Below are positions 9,399 to 17,827 of a DNA stretch of 64,000 nucleotides, piece by piece. Below the pieces are notes generated by a model. It saw only the letters and a list, made by a program, of their open reading frames with translations. It was not told where the DNA came from and ran no database searches. Where the stretch lies: positions 1 through 64,000 of the forward strand of contig CAWGAJ010000002.1 of assembly GCA_963820545.1 (NCBI GenBank), written 5' to 3'. The stretch is from CAWGAJ01 sp963820545. Its GTDB lineage: Bacteria; Planctomycetota; Planctomycetia; Pirellulales; Thermoguttaceae. The position numbers were made by a program, and so were the translations under genes. Each line of letters opens with the position of its first letter. The stretch's first letter is position 1.

Positions 9399-9854
9399 GG
9401 GAAAAAACCGATGGTTTGGCGTGTTTTACATCATCTCCCCTCGCCGGGCACCACGCAGTGGTCGGGGAGAGGGGCAGGGGGTAAGGCCTTAACACCCAAA
9501 GTATACAGATTATCCTCTCAAACGAATTTTCTCAATCCCTAACTATCCTGTTGAAGTACAGTTAGGTAGGTTGCATGAAATGTATCAACCCTGGTTTAAT
9601 CATGCCCAATTGATTGGTGCGTTTCACGTTATATCTATGGAAAACGCAACGGCATAGGGTCGAACCCCTTCTCCCCCGTGAAATCGGCGATGGATCGAAG
9701 CCCTGTACCGTGCCCTGGGCCAGAAACTTCCGGTTAGGAAAAATAGGTTATCTTTGTGCGTTCCTATTGAAATTTTCACTTTAAACGGTCTTTCCTCCGA
9801 ATCATTAAAAATGTTTTGTGATGTTTATTATGCTTTCAAATAAGGGGGGGAGTC
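9399..9854. other. 456-base spacer with a CTCTCCCC hairpin
   Basis: This spacer separates divergent genes. Near lysA (about 9435-9480) it holds an inverted repeat of the GGGAGAGG class, related to copies at 20461-20530, 29180-29245, 39264-39300 and 50878-50905. The remainder is AT-richer towards 9855 and presumably carries the promoter of the outer-membrane protein gene, ending in a purine-rich ribosome site (AAGGGGGGGAG). I see no RNA gene. Confidence 0.6.
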
Positions 9855-10943
9855 ATGAAGACTTTCGTTCGACAAGTATTGTTGTTAGCAGCCGCCGTGG
9901 CGTGTCAAGCAGGGCTCGCGCTGGCCGAGGACATTCACTGGATTTCCAATGGCGATCCATCGTTGACCTTGGTTGGCGATGCGAAGGTTGCCCAGAATGA
10001 GCAGGCGCCGTGCACATCGTGTGGTCCGACATCATGCTGTGGTGAGGAGTCGTGCGGCGAGTGTGGGGCGTGCGGCCCCTGCCTCGGCTGCGATGAATGC
10101 CCGCCCTACGGCATCGTAGGCATTTTCGGATTCGACTCCTTCAAGGGCGTCAGCGATTCCTCTTATTCCAGCAACTTCGGCGCCGTGACCGGACTGAACG
10201 CCGCCGTGCCCGTGCCTGGCCTGCGCGACTACGGCATCGGTTGGCAACTCGGCATGACCTACGGCGTATACGATTTCGACGGCCGGATTAATTCGGTCAA
10301 TGACGCACAAAGCCAACAGCAAACCTTCCTCACCACCGGCTTCTACCGCAAGGCGAGCGGAGACCAGCAATTGAGCTTCGGCCTGGTGTACGACTGGATG
10401 TTCAACAACAATTGGGGCGCACTAACCAACGCGCCAACCATGGGCCAGTGGCGAAGTCAGTTCGAATGGGCCTTCAGTGGCAGTAATGCCGTTGGCGTCT
10501 ATGGCTGCGTGCGGGACCGTTCTTCCGTGCAACTCCATAATGGTTTTCCCGTCACGGACCGGCCCGTCAGTCAAGTGAACCTGTTTTGGCACCATAAGTT
10601 CGAGTCGGCCGCCGACAGCTATCTCTGGGTCGGCCTTCCTCAGAGGGATCGGCTTAACGGCGACGGCAGCCTCGGCGACTGGATCATCGGCGCCAACATC
10701 CAGGTGCCGCTCACCCAGCGGTTGGCACTGTACGGCAATGCCCAGTATATGCACCCCAGCGCCGCCGCCGGCGCCTACGCCAGTATGGAAGCCGATTGGA
10801 ACATTGGCGCGGGCATCGTGTGGTACTTCGGCGGAAACGCCGTCAGCCACTCGATCAACGGCAAGTGCTGGCTGCCTTATATGCCCGTGGCCAATAACAG
10901 TACTTTCCTCGTTGACGAATACTGGAACACCCCTCCAGGCTAG
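9855..10943 (+). CDS. planctomycete outer-membrane beta-barrel protein with Cys-rich linker
   Basis: A cleavable signal peptide (residues 1-24, ending ALA before EDIHW) is followed by a linker at about residues 53-83 with twelve cysteines in CxxC and CC pairs, then about 270 residues of alternating aromatic and polar segments consistent with a beta-barrel. It resembles DUF6666-type planctomycete proteins, but that assignment is from memory. It is probably exported and possibly cross-linked through the cysteine linker in the cell envelope. The start is fixed by AAGGGGGGGAG just before ATG 9855. No neighbour suggests a specific role. Confidence 0.7.
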   Translation: MKTFVRQVLLLAAAVACQAGLALAEDIHWISNGDPSLTLVGDAKVAQNEQAPCTSCGPTSCCGEESCGECGACGPCLGCDECPPYGIVGIFGFDSFKGVSDSSYSSNFGAVTGLNAAVPVPGLRDYGIGWQLGMTYGVYDFDGRINSVNDAQSQQQTFLTTGFYRKASGDQQLSFGLVYDWMFNNNWGALTNAPTMGQWRSQFEWAFSGSNAVGVYGCVRDRSSVQLHNGFPVTDRPVSQVNLFWHHKFESAADSYLWVGLPQRDRLNGDGSLGDWIIGANIQVPLTQRLALYGNAQYMHPSAAAGAYASMEADWNIGAGIVWYFGGNAVSHSINGKCWLPYMPVANNSTFLVDEYWNTPPG

Positions 10944-10973
10944 AACACAATACTGAATGGCGCTTAGTTAGAG

Positions 10974-11034
10974 GTAGGGTGCGTGCTTGCACGCACCCTA
11001 TTATCTCCCTGAAAAATGACTGCGTGGGTGCAAG
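10974..11034 (-). repeat. second copy of the GTAGGGTG palindromic repeat
   Basis: The reverse complement of this 61-bp stretch matches the element at 3923-3994 over nearly its whole length, including the internal CGCAGTCATTTTTCAG; one terminal part is missing. Confidence 0.8.
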
Positions 11035-11219
11035 ATTCAGCGCTATGTTTGCCAAGCAAGCGCAACTTGATCGCAACCAGTCTGTTCAATATGTAAAGCC
11101 GCGACGGGCACCAACCGAAAGTTGGTCGGTCGCGGTTTGGTTGTTGCGGCCGTTAGGCCGCGCTCGCGGATTAGGTCTAAGGCTCCATACCCGCGACATT
11201 TACTACAAATTCTCACTGT

Positions 11220-11241
11220 GGATGCAAAGCATCCGCCCTAC
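11220..11241. repeat. short GTAGGG-type hairpin at the toxin gene end
   Basis: GGATGCAAAGCATCC is a perfect palindrome followed by GCCCTAC, the same layout as the GTAGGGTG repeats (hairpin next to GTAGGG). It overlaps the stop codon of the PemK-like gene and may serve as its terminator. Confidence 0.55.
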
Positions 11242-11582
11242 GGCGCCAATAGGTTAATAAGTCGTTTTAGTAGCCGCGAAAGTCTTTCAGAATTGATACG
11301 CCCAATGACGCCGGAAATCTCGCTGCCATCTGCTGCATAGAGATAGCTGAGTCGAATAGCTGAAATGCGGTGCAGTCCCGAGGCGGGAAAATCCGCGTCG
11401 TTTGGATCAATCAATTCATCCCAGTCAGGTTGCAGGTCGTGTAATTGCGTGCTGATGCCGCAAATTAAGATGTTCTGGAACGGTCCGGGCAACATCGCCA
11501 ATACCAAAGCGGGACGCAATTTTAGGGGGCCTCCTGTTATTTGCGGCAAACGTATTAAGATCACATCGCCGTGCTTCATCAT
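11238..11582 (-). CDS. PemK/MazF-like toxin
   Basis: The 114-residue protein starts MMKHGDVILIRLP and continues to KLRPALVLA, the usual N-terminal beta strands and conserved Arg-Pro of the PemK/MazF fold, which cleaves mRNA. It lies directly after a small helical protein gene with a 4-base overlap (ATGA), the standard antitoxin-toxin order. Two Met codons open the frame; either may serve. The C-terminus is helical. Catalytic activity cannot be judged without alignment. Confidence 0.8.
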   Translation of the reverse strand: MMKHGDVILIRLPQITGGPLKLRPALVLAMLPGPFQNILICGISTQLHDLQPDWDELIDPNDADFPASGLHRISAIRLSYLYAADGSEISGVIGRINSERLSRLLKRLINLLAP

Positions 11583-11782
11583 TCAAGCTCCGGTTTGATG
11601 TCCGCTTCCGAGTAGTTGGGCTCGTCATTCCCGTAAGCCTTTGCCAACTGTGCTCGACCGAATACCCGCCAGGCTTCACATTCTTGTTGTGTGCTTAAGA
11701 ATTTGGCGAAATCAATAACTTCGCCCAAACGATTTTCGGGCAGTTCCAACAGAATCTGCTCCAAGGCTTCTTTTGTGGTCAC
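11579..11782 (-). CDS. antitoxin partner (DUF2281-like)
   Basis: This 67-residue protein begins MTTKEALEQILLELPENR and continues with VIDFAKFL, as in DUF2281-type antitoxins that accompany PemK/MazF toxins. The C-terminal half is acidic and probably disordered, as expected for a toxin-binding tail. It overlaps the toxin by 4 bases, so translation is coupled and the pair should form one autoregulated operon. Confidence 0.8.
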   Translation of the reverse strand: MTTKEALEQILLELPENRLGEVIDFAKFLSTQQECEAWRVFGRAQLAKAYGNDEPNYSEADIKPELE

Positions 11783-11898
11783 GGCAAACTCTCCGATATT
11801 TCGTAAACGCCGCCCCTCATAACTTCATTATAGTATATTACTCGGCGCCAAACAATTATGCGATCCTATGGAGGGTGTATGTAAGACGACTTTCATAG

Positions 11899-12498
11899 TC
11901 ACCTTATCGCAATCCGTTTGAATTCTTCTAAAAATGCCGTCCTAGCTTCTACCGTCGATAGCCTCGGCACGGCGATCGGCGGCAGGTCCAAGATTGTATT
12001 AATATCTCTCCAAACTGGTTGTTCTGGCCCAAAAAGATCCCGGCGCTCGCGACGGAGTTGTAGGAAGTCAGCATCTTTGAGCAGATTATTTAATTTGGGT
12101 TCCAGTGGCCAGGGTAGCGAAAAACGTTCTGCCACGGCTGCCATGATTTTATTCTCAATCTGCTCGAAACGCAGCGTGCGTTGCCCCGTTTTCCATTTAA
12201 GCATCCTCTTCACCGGTTGCTGAATGTCCCACAAGTAGGCCTCGGCAGCATCATGCAGTAGCCCCCAAAGCGTCAAATATTTGTCCTCTTCTTCTTTTTG
12301 ACTCCCAGTCCTTGGCCGCAATGTCCGCGAGACCTCTATTGAATGTTGGGCGACGGTGTAAGGCATGGGCGATTGGCCACCGAAGCGGAATGTATGGGCC
12401 AAACCATGCGCAATATCCTCGAGGTGAACATCCTCGGCTCGTGGCCGAAGCGGATAAAACTTCGTTCCAGAGCGTGTGCACAGCCACGGGGAAGGCAT
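11899..12498 (-). CDS. HD-domain phosphohydrolase (YfbR-like)
   Basis: The 199-residue protein opens MPSPWLCTRSGTKFYPL and contains the HD metal residues in VAQHSIEVSR and LLHDAAEAYLWDI, followed by a late Asp in KDADFLQLR. Proteins of this type are common on mobile elements and act as nucleotidases. It lies 116 bases upstream of the antitoxin gene on the same strand, probably in its own unit. It is roughly 40-45 percent AT near the start and otherwise ordinary. Confidence 0.8.
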   Translation of the reverse strand: MPSPWLCTRSGTKFYPLRPRAEDVHLEDIAHGLAHTFRFGGQSPMPYTVAQHSIEVSRTLRPRTGSQKEEEDKYLTLWGLLHDAAEAYLWDIQQPVKRMLKWKTGQRTLRFEQIENKIMAAVAERFSLPWPLEPKLNNLLKDADFLQLRRERRDLFGPEQPVWRDINTILDLPPIAVPRLSTVEARTAFLEEFKRIAIR

Positions 12499-12751
12499 GG
12501 AAGTGGACTAGTGTTAAGTTTCAATTTTTGATGCGGATTGAAAATTCGATTCTCTCGCTGCAAGCGCTCCGGAAGAATCAGCCAAGAAGCAGAAACTATG
12601 CTACCATATGATCTTCTTTCCTTCTCGGAGAAGAGATTGGAGTTCATATATACGCAGATTCAGTACGCTCTTCTCTAACTCATACCTTAACGTATTGATA
12701 ATTGCCCCCCGCTATTTATATTTCGAGATCCTTCGCTTCGCTCAGGATGAC

Positions 12752-12838
12752 TCCTGAATCCGGATTTCTGAACCCTGAACCCCGACCACTGACCTCCGAT
12801 CCCTGACCTCTGATCCCGAATGCTGAACCCTGAACCCT
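12752..12838. repeat. heptamer-period tract, CTGAACC type
   Basis: The tract can be cut into 7-base units: CTGAACC twice, CCGACCA, CTGACCT, CCGATCC, CTGACCT, CTGATCC, then CTGAACC twice more after a 6-base interruption. The unit drifts but the period holds. Confidence 0.85.
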
Positions 12839-12843
12839 TTGTT

Positions 12844-12874
12844 CCGGACCGACACGGTCCGGCTCTTTTTTTTG
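12844..12874 (+). terminator. strong intrinsic terminator without an upstream gene on its strand
   Basis: CCGGACCG and CGGTCCGG form a perfect 8-bp stem with loop ACA, followed by CTC and eight T. The nearest genes upstream are on the opposite strand, so it may end an unannotated plus-strand transcript that includes the heptamer tract. Confidence 0.7.
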
Positions 12875-13061
12875 TTTGCGTGGCGTGGGTGTGGGAAGCA
12901 TCTATAAGGCGGCCGAAACACACCACCGCTATGGGGGTGTTGACCGGGGTGTAATGTCCAACTATAGTAAATTTTTTGAGCAGGTTGGAGACTGGAGAAT
13001 AAACGCAGAAGTCAGAACGCAGAACTGATTACTGAAAACTGTAAACTGATAACCAACTAAA

Positions 13062-13831
13062 ATGTTTGCCAAACGAGTAATTCCCTGCCTCGACGTGGAT
13101 CGCGGCCGAGTGGTAAAGGGCACGAATTTCCTGAATCTTCGTGATGCCGGAGATCCGGTCGAGGTGGCAGCGCGTATGAAGAGGAAGGGGCCGACGAACT
13201 GGTTTTCCTGGATATCACGGCCAGTCACGAAGGCCGCGATATTATGCTCGACGTGGTGCGCCGCACGGCCGAGGTAATTTTTATGCCCCTTACCGTGGGG
13301 GGTGGCATCCGTACCATCGACGACATTCGCGCGTTGCTCGTGGCCGGGGCCGACAAGGTGTCGATCAATTCCGCGGCCTGCCGCAACCCGGAGTTCGTGC
13401 GCCAGGCTGCCCGGCGCTTTGGCAGCCAATGTATTGTAGTGAATATCGACCCAAAACGTGTTATAAAGGATAATAAAGAGTTTTGGGAAGTGCATATAAA
13501 CGGCGGCCGCGTGCCCACCGGCTTGGAGGCGGTGGCCTGGGCCCAAGAAGTCCAGCGGCTTGGCGCCGGCGAGATTGTGTTGACCTCGATGGACGCCGAC
13601 GGCACCAAGGACGGCTACGATCTGGAGATAACCAAGGCCGTTACCGACGCGGTGACCATACCGGTGGTAGCCAGCGGCGGCGCAGGTTGTCCCGATCACT
13701 TGGCCGACGCCATCCTCCTGGGCGGCGCCGACGCCGCCTTGGCTGCCAGCATTTTCCATTACGGCGAGTATACTATCGAAGAAACCAAACGCCTCATGGC
13801 CCAGCGCGGCATTCACATGCGCCTGAAATAG
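13062..13831 (+). CDS. hisF: imidazole glycerol phosphate synthase, cyclase subunit (one frameshift)
   Basis: HisF joins with HisH to convert PRFAR and ammonia to imidazole glycerol phosphate and AICAR in histidine synthesis. The N-terminus AKRVIPCLDVDRGRVVKG is diagnostic and carries the first catalytic Asp; the later phosphate site (LTVGGGIRT) and second catalytic Asp (LTSMDADGTKDGYD) are present. The printed frame breaks after residue 38. One missing base in GCGCGTATG (GCGC at 13170-13173) restores RYEEEGADELVFLDIT and a full 257-residue enzyme. Since this is normally an essential biosynthetic gene with no other damage, the break looks artefactual. The start follows a heptamer tract and lacks a Shine-Dalgarno. 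Confidence 0.93.
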
Positions 13832-13837
13832 GCCGTA

Positions 13838-13980
13838 GGCTGTAGGTAGTGAAGAGTGAAGAGCGGAGAGTTTAGAATGCTGAAACCTGAACCCCGAATC
13901 CTGAACCCTTCTTTCTGTCCACTGCCCACCGTCCACCGTCCACCGTCCACTGCCCACTAATCCCTAATCCCTAATCCCAC
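13838..13980. repeat. heptamer-period tract between hisF and pilT-like gene
   Basis: Successive blocks keep a 7-base period while the unit changes: AAGAGTG-like, then CTGAACC-like, then five to six CGTCCAC or TGCCCAC units, then TAATCCC three times. It ends seven bases before the next start codon. Confidence 0.9.
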
Positions 13981-13986
13981 TTTATT

Positions 13987-15150
13987 ATGTCCTCATCTTC
14001 ATCCATAAACGACGCCGAAGCACGGCGATTTCTGGGCAAACGCCAGGAATTTGAAGTCGACAAATTGTTTCGAGCGCTGGTAAAGTTGGAAGGCAGCGAT
14101 CTGCATTTGAAAGTGGGCCTGCCCCCTTATATTCGCGTCGACGGCACGCTGCGGCCCTTGAATCGCGAACCGATCGACGACGATGAGATGGTCCGCCTGA
14201 TTTTTCCCATGCTCGATTTGCAGGAAAGGCGCAAGCATCTCTTCGACGAAAACGGGGGCGTGGACTTCGCTTACTCCTTGAAAATCGACAACATGCCTTG
14301 GCGATTCCGCGTCAACGTTTTACAGCAAACCGGTCACGTGGGCCTGGTGGCCCGGCGAGTGAACAATACCATCCCCGACTTCGCCTCCCTCCATCTGCCT
14401 CCCCAACTTGAAGAACTGTGCAAGTTTCCCCAGGGGATTATCCTGCTGGGCGGGATAACCGGTTCGGGCAAGAGCACCACCATCGCCTCGATGCTCAACT
14501 GGGTCAATCATCATTATCGCCGTCACATTCTCACGCTTGAGGATCCGATTGAATACACCTTCATCGAAGATAAGTGCCTGATCAATCAGCGCGAGATCGG
14601 CATGGACGTAAAAGACTTCAAGATCGGCATGAAACACGCCGTGCGCGAGGATCCGGACGTGATCCTGGTGGGCGAGATGCGTGACGCGGAAACCCTGGAA
14701 ACCGCCATCCAGGCCGCGGAGACCGGGCATTTGGTCTTTGGCACGATCCACGCCTCCACCGCGGCCAGTTGCATCGGCCGCATCCTCGAATTCTTTCCTC
14801 CCAACATGCACGCCGGCATCCGCAGCGGCATGGCTTTTAACATGAAATCCGTGCTCGTGCAAAAACTGCTGCCTTCGATCAAGCCGGGCGTGGGCCGCGT
14901 GCCGGCCTGCGAGATCATGACCTTCTCCCTCAGCGTGCGCAAGCTGCTCTTGGAGCAGCAAGATGATAGACTCCCGGACGCCATCCGTCTGGGGCGCGAC
15001 GACGGCATGCAAGACTTCGCCTGGAGTTTGAAGGACCTTGTGGAAAAAGAGTATATCGACCGGGCGACCGCTTTCGAGCACGCCCCCAATCCTGACGCGC
15101 TGAAAATGGCTCTTAAAGGCATTGAATTACGAGATTCGGGGATGCTCTAA
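13987..15150 (+). CDS. PilT-like twitching-type ATPase
   Basis: The 387-residue protein has the PilT architecture: an N-terminal PAS-like domain (GSDLHLKVGLPPYIRVDG), Walker A GGITGSGKST, the Asp box (ILTLEDPIEY), Walker B VILVGEMRD and a His box GHLVFGTIHAS. Such ATPases power pilus retraction or type II secretion at the inner membrane. Length is normal. It overlaps the next gene by one base (TAATG), so the two are translationally coupled. The start follows a heptamer tract with no Shine-Dalgarno. Confidence 0.9.
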   Translation: MSSSSSINDAEARRFLGKRQEFEVDKLFRALVKLEGSDLHLKVGLPPYIRVDGTLRPLNREPIDDDEMVRLIFPMLDLQERRKHLFDENGGVDFAYSLKIDNMPWRFRVNVLQQTGHVGLVARRVNNTIPDFASLHLPPQLEELCKFPQGIILLGGITGSGKSTTIASMLNWVNHHYRRHILTLEDPIEYTFIEDKCLINQREIGMDVKDFKIGMKHAVREDPDVILVGEMRDAETLETAIQAAETGHLVFGTIHASTAASCIGRILEFFPPNMHAGIRSGMAFNMKSVLVQKLLPSIKPGVGRVPACEIMTFSLSVRKLLLEQQDDRLPDAIRLGRDDGMQDFAWSLKDLVEKEYIDRATAFEHAPNPDALKMALKGIELRDSGML

Positions 15151-16913
15151 TGCGTCGTTTCCTTTTTATCGCCGCCGTTGTTGGTTTTTTAGTATTATTC
15201 GCCGCCGCCGAGCTGCTGGCCGCCCAAGGCGAATGGCCGTCGCTTCCCATCAGCGGCAAGACCTGGCGCGGACCCGGCTTCTATCTCAGTTGGATAAAAA
15301 TGCTCGCTGCCTGGCTCCTCTTTCTGCTGTGGGTGAAAACCACCGACTGGGTCAACGTCGACTGCCAGGAAGTCAAGGCCATGGATTACCTCCGCTGGAA
15401 TCCCCTTGTTTTTGGTCCCTTTATGGCCGCCTTTGTGCTCTTTTGGCTGATCCCTTATTTCTGGGTCGGATATCTTTTGCTCTTTCTCGCCTACCTGGCG
15501 CCCTTGGCCACCTTCATCGTGATCCGCAACTCCAAGGTCACTAACGATCTCCAGGTGCTCACGCCGGAACATCTCCGCTATTTGTCGGCCTACTACTTGA
15601 ACAAGTTAGGCCTGGACATCCCCTATGAAAAACCCGATCCGCACGAAACCGGCCCTCCCATAAAAGTCTTCGCCCATGGCGGCGCCGACGAGCGCGCAAA
15701 CAACGCCCGCTTGTTGGCCGCGCGACAATCGCCGGCTTTATTCACGGCCCGGGAAATCATCGCCGAGGCCCTGGCTTTTCGCGCCACGGCGATCATGCTC
15801 GATTACACCCCGGAGTCGGTGGGCATAAACATCATGGTCGACGGCATGTGGATCCCCCGGGAAAACATGGAGCGTAAAGAGGCCGATCCGGCCCTGATCT
15901 CCCTGAAGTTGCTCAGCGGACTGAATCCCCAGGATCGGCAGAGCCGGCAGGATGGCGCTTTCGCGGCCGAATTCAAATCCATTCGCTATTTGGCTGCCCT
16001 CTCCACTCAGGGAACGCCCACGGGCGAGCGGGCGGTGGTGCAATTCGAGGAAAAGAAAATCCGCTATAAAAGCCTCGACGAACTGGGCATGCGCCCGAAA
16101 ATACAGGAGCAACTCAAGGAACTCTTGGCCTTGCCCCAGGGGTTTTTGCTCTTTGCCGCCGCCCCCACCAACGGCCTGCGCAGTTCCATGAGCGTGATCT
16201 TACACTGCACTGATCGCTTCACCCGCGAATTCGCCGCCCTGGAAGAAGAAAACAACCGTTACGAAGCGGTGGAAAACGTCCCCGTCATTACGTACAGCGC
16301 CGCGCAAGGTCAAACGCCCGAGGAAATACTGGTAAAGGTCTTCCGCACGGAGCCGAATGTGATGGTGGTCCGCGACCTGGTCAATGCGCAAGTTGTGAGC
16401 ATGATGTGCCGGGAGATCATCGAAAAGCGCTTGCTGATCGGCACCATCCGGGCCAAGGACTGCGCCGACGCCTTGCTGCGCGTATTATCCATAGGCGTGC
16501 CTCCGCTGGAATTCGCCAAGGCCGTTTCCGGCGTGCTTTGTCAGCGTTTGGTGCGCAGATTGTGCGAGTCCTGCAAGGAGGCTTATGTGCCCACCCCGCA
16601 AATTCTCCAACAATTGGGCATTCCCCAGGGCCGCATTTCCGCCTTTTATCGGCCCCGCCTAGCCGATCCCGACAGACCCAAGGAAATCTGTAGAACCTGC
16701 AACGGCATCGGTTATTACGGCAGAATCGCCGTTTTCGAGTTACTGGCCGTGGGCGACAACGTGCGCAGAGTTTTGGCAACTAATTCCAAAATCGACCTTC
16801 TCCGCCAGGCCACGCGCAAAGACGGCATGGTCAGCCTTCAGGAAGAAGGCATCCTCCTGGTGGCCAAGGGCATTACTTCCTTGCCGGAGTTGATGAGAAT
16901 TCTTAAACAATAA
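15150..16913 (+). CDS. membrane-anchored, degenerate GspE/PilB-like protein
   Basis: Residues 1-125 contain a signal-anchor and about three more hydrophobic segments; the rest is a GspE-type domain. The N1-like part lies around 130-250 and the ATPase part around 315-587. The Walker A position reads AAPTNGLRSS, lacking the GSGKT core, and the Walker B region reads NVMVVRDL in place of a VGEIRD motif. The zinc-finger cysteines typical of GspE survive (LCESC and ICRTC, followed by GYYGRIAVFELL). It therefore looks like a pseudo-ATPase partner of the PilT-like protein, with which it overlaps by one base. Role as membrane adaptor is inferred. Confidence 0.8.
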   Translation: MRRFLFIAAVVGFLVLFAAAELLAAQGEWPSLPISGKTWRGPGFYLSWIKMLAAWLLFLLWVKTTDWVNVDCQEVKAMDYLRWNPLVFGPFMAAFVLFWLIPYFWVGYLLLFLAYLAPLATFIVIRNSKVTNDLQVLTPEHLRYLSAYYLNKLGLDIPYEKPDPHETGPPIKVFAHGGADERANNARLLAARQSPALFTAREIIAEALAFRATAIMLDYTPESVGINIMVDGMWIPRENMERKEADPALISLKLLSGLNPQDRQSRQDGAFAAEFKSIRYLAALSTQGTPTGERAVVQFEEKKIRYKSLDELGMRPKIQEQLKELLALPQGFLLFAAAPTNGLRSSMSVILHCTDRFTREFAALEEENNRYEAVENVPVITYSAAQGQTPEEILVKVFRTEPNVMVVRDLVNAQVVSMMCREIIEKRLLIGTIRAKDCADALLRVLSIGVPPLEFAKAVSGVLCQRLVRRLCESCKEAYVPTPQILQQLGIPQGRISAFYRPRLADPDRPKEICRTCNGIGYYGRIAVFELLAVGDNVRRVLATNSKIDLLRQATRKDGMVSLQEEGILLVAKGITSLPELMRILKQ

Positions 16914-16968
16914 AGAGTGGAGAGTAAAGAGTGGAGAGTAATTCGGAAAAGATACTAGGGTAAAGATC

Positions 16969-17604
16969 ATGATCACCTTATTGATTGTCGTCATCATCTT
17001 CGCCTGTGTGGCTCTCTTGCATCAAGACGGCATGTGGAGCAATGCCGTGCGCTTGATCAATGTGGTCACCGCGGCGCTGTTGGCAATGAACTTTTTCGAG
17101 CCGCTTGCCAATTGGCTGGAGCAATGGAAACCCGAGTGGACCTACCTTTGGGATTTCCTTTCTCTGTGGGGACTGTTCATCGTGATTTCCCTGATTTTCC
17201 GGGTCGCAACCGATTGGGTCTCGCCGGTTAAAGTGCAGTTTTCCGACTTAACTAACCGCATCGGCAGCACCTTTTTCTCCCTCTGGATCGGCTGGATTAT
17301 GGTCTGCTTAACAATGGTCTCCTTGCACGCCGCTCCGCTGGCGAAAAATTCCTTCCGCGGAAGTTTTCAGCCGGAAGAGAGTATGTTTTTCGGCTTTGCT
17401 CCTGATCGGCAATGGCTGGCTTTCACGCAAAAGATGTCGCAAGGCCCTTACGATTGCTCCGTCAGTGAAGCCGAATGGAAAGCCGAAAAGACGATCTTCG
17501 ACCCCCGCGGTGAATTCATGCCCAAATACGCGACCCGCCGCGCCAATCTCGAAAACAACGTCAAAAAGTCCAACAGCCTCTCCGCCTCCTCAGGCGGATC
17601 CTGA
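16969..17604 (+). CDS. CvpA-like membrane protein
   Basis: The 211-residue protein has four hydrophobic segments in the first 125 residues (beginning MITLLIVVIIFACVALL) and a soluble C-terminal tail of about 85 residues. Layout and length fit planctomycete CvpA-family proteins; E. coli CvpA is needed for colicin V production and envelope stress tolerance. It lies 55 bases after the GspE-like gene, separated by AAGAGTG and GAGAGTA heptamers, and may belong to that operon. The function here is unknown. Confidence 0.65.
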   Translation: MITLLIVVIIFACVALLHQDGMWSNAVRLINVVTAALLAMNFFEPLANWLEQWKPEWTYLWDFLSLWGLFIVISLIFRVATDWVSPVKVQFSDLTNRIGSTFFSLWIGWIMVCLTMVSLHAAPLAKNSFRGSFQPEESMFFGFAPDRQWLAFTQKMSQGPYDCSVSEAEWKAEKTIFDPRGEFMPKYATRRANLENNVKKSNSLSASSGGS

Positions 17605-17639
17605 TTTCATGGCCAAAGACGGAAAAAAAGGTTGAAGGA

Positions 17640-17822
17640 TGAGAGAGGAAGGATGAATGCAGAACGAATAAGGATGAATATTAAAACCTGAATACTAATT
17701 ACTGAAAACAGAGAACTTTATAAAACCACTAACGGTTTCGCACTATCCACTCTCTACTCCGCCTTTGGCGGACTGCCCACTGTCCACCGCCCACTGCCCA
17801 CTATTTCCTGTTCTTTGATCCC
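17640..17822. repeat. heptamer-period composite tract
   Basis: GAAGGAT/GAATGCA units are followed by ACTGAAA-like units, a degenerate palindrome (AAACCACTAACGGTTT, 17723-17738), then ACTGTCC, ACCGCCC and ACTGCCC units. The same order is seen at 34524-34682, 37424-37556 and 46040-46136. Confidence 0.85.
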
Positions 17823-17827
17823 TAAAT

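Larger units (their letters stand above)
12499..13061. other. 563-base spacer with two heptamer tracts and a hairpin repeat
   Basis: The spacer between divergent HD hydrolase and hisF genes contains an interspersed CTTCGCTTCGCTCAGG hairpin (about 12728-12752), a heptamer tract (12752-12838), a strong terminator-like hairpin (12844-12874) and a second heptamer tract (13000-13058) that ends at the hisF start. I see no protein-coding frame of quality. Confidence 0.65.

Noticed and set aside
12752..13058. CRISPR array reading of the short periodic repeats
   Set aside because: Units are 7 bases, degenerate and contiguous without spacers; no cas gene is in the window.
12962..13957. 331-codon minus-strand frame over hisF
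   Set aside because: HisF motifs lie on the plus strand; the minus frame includes heptamer tract translation and no known domain.
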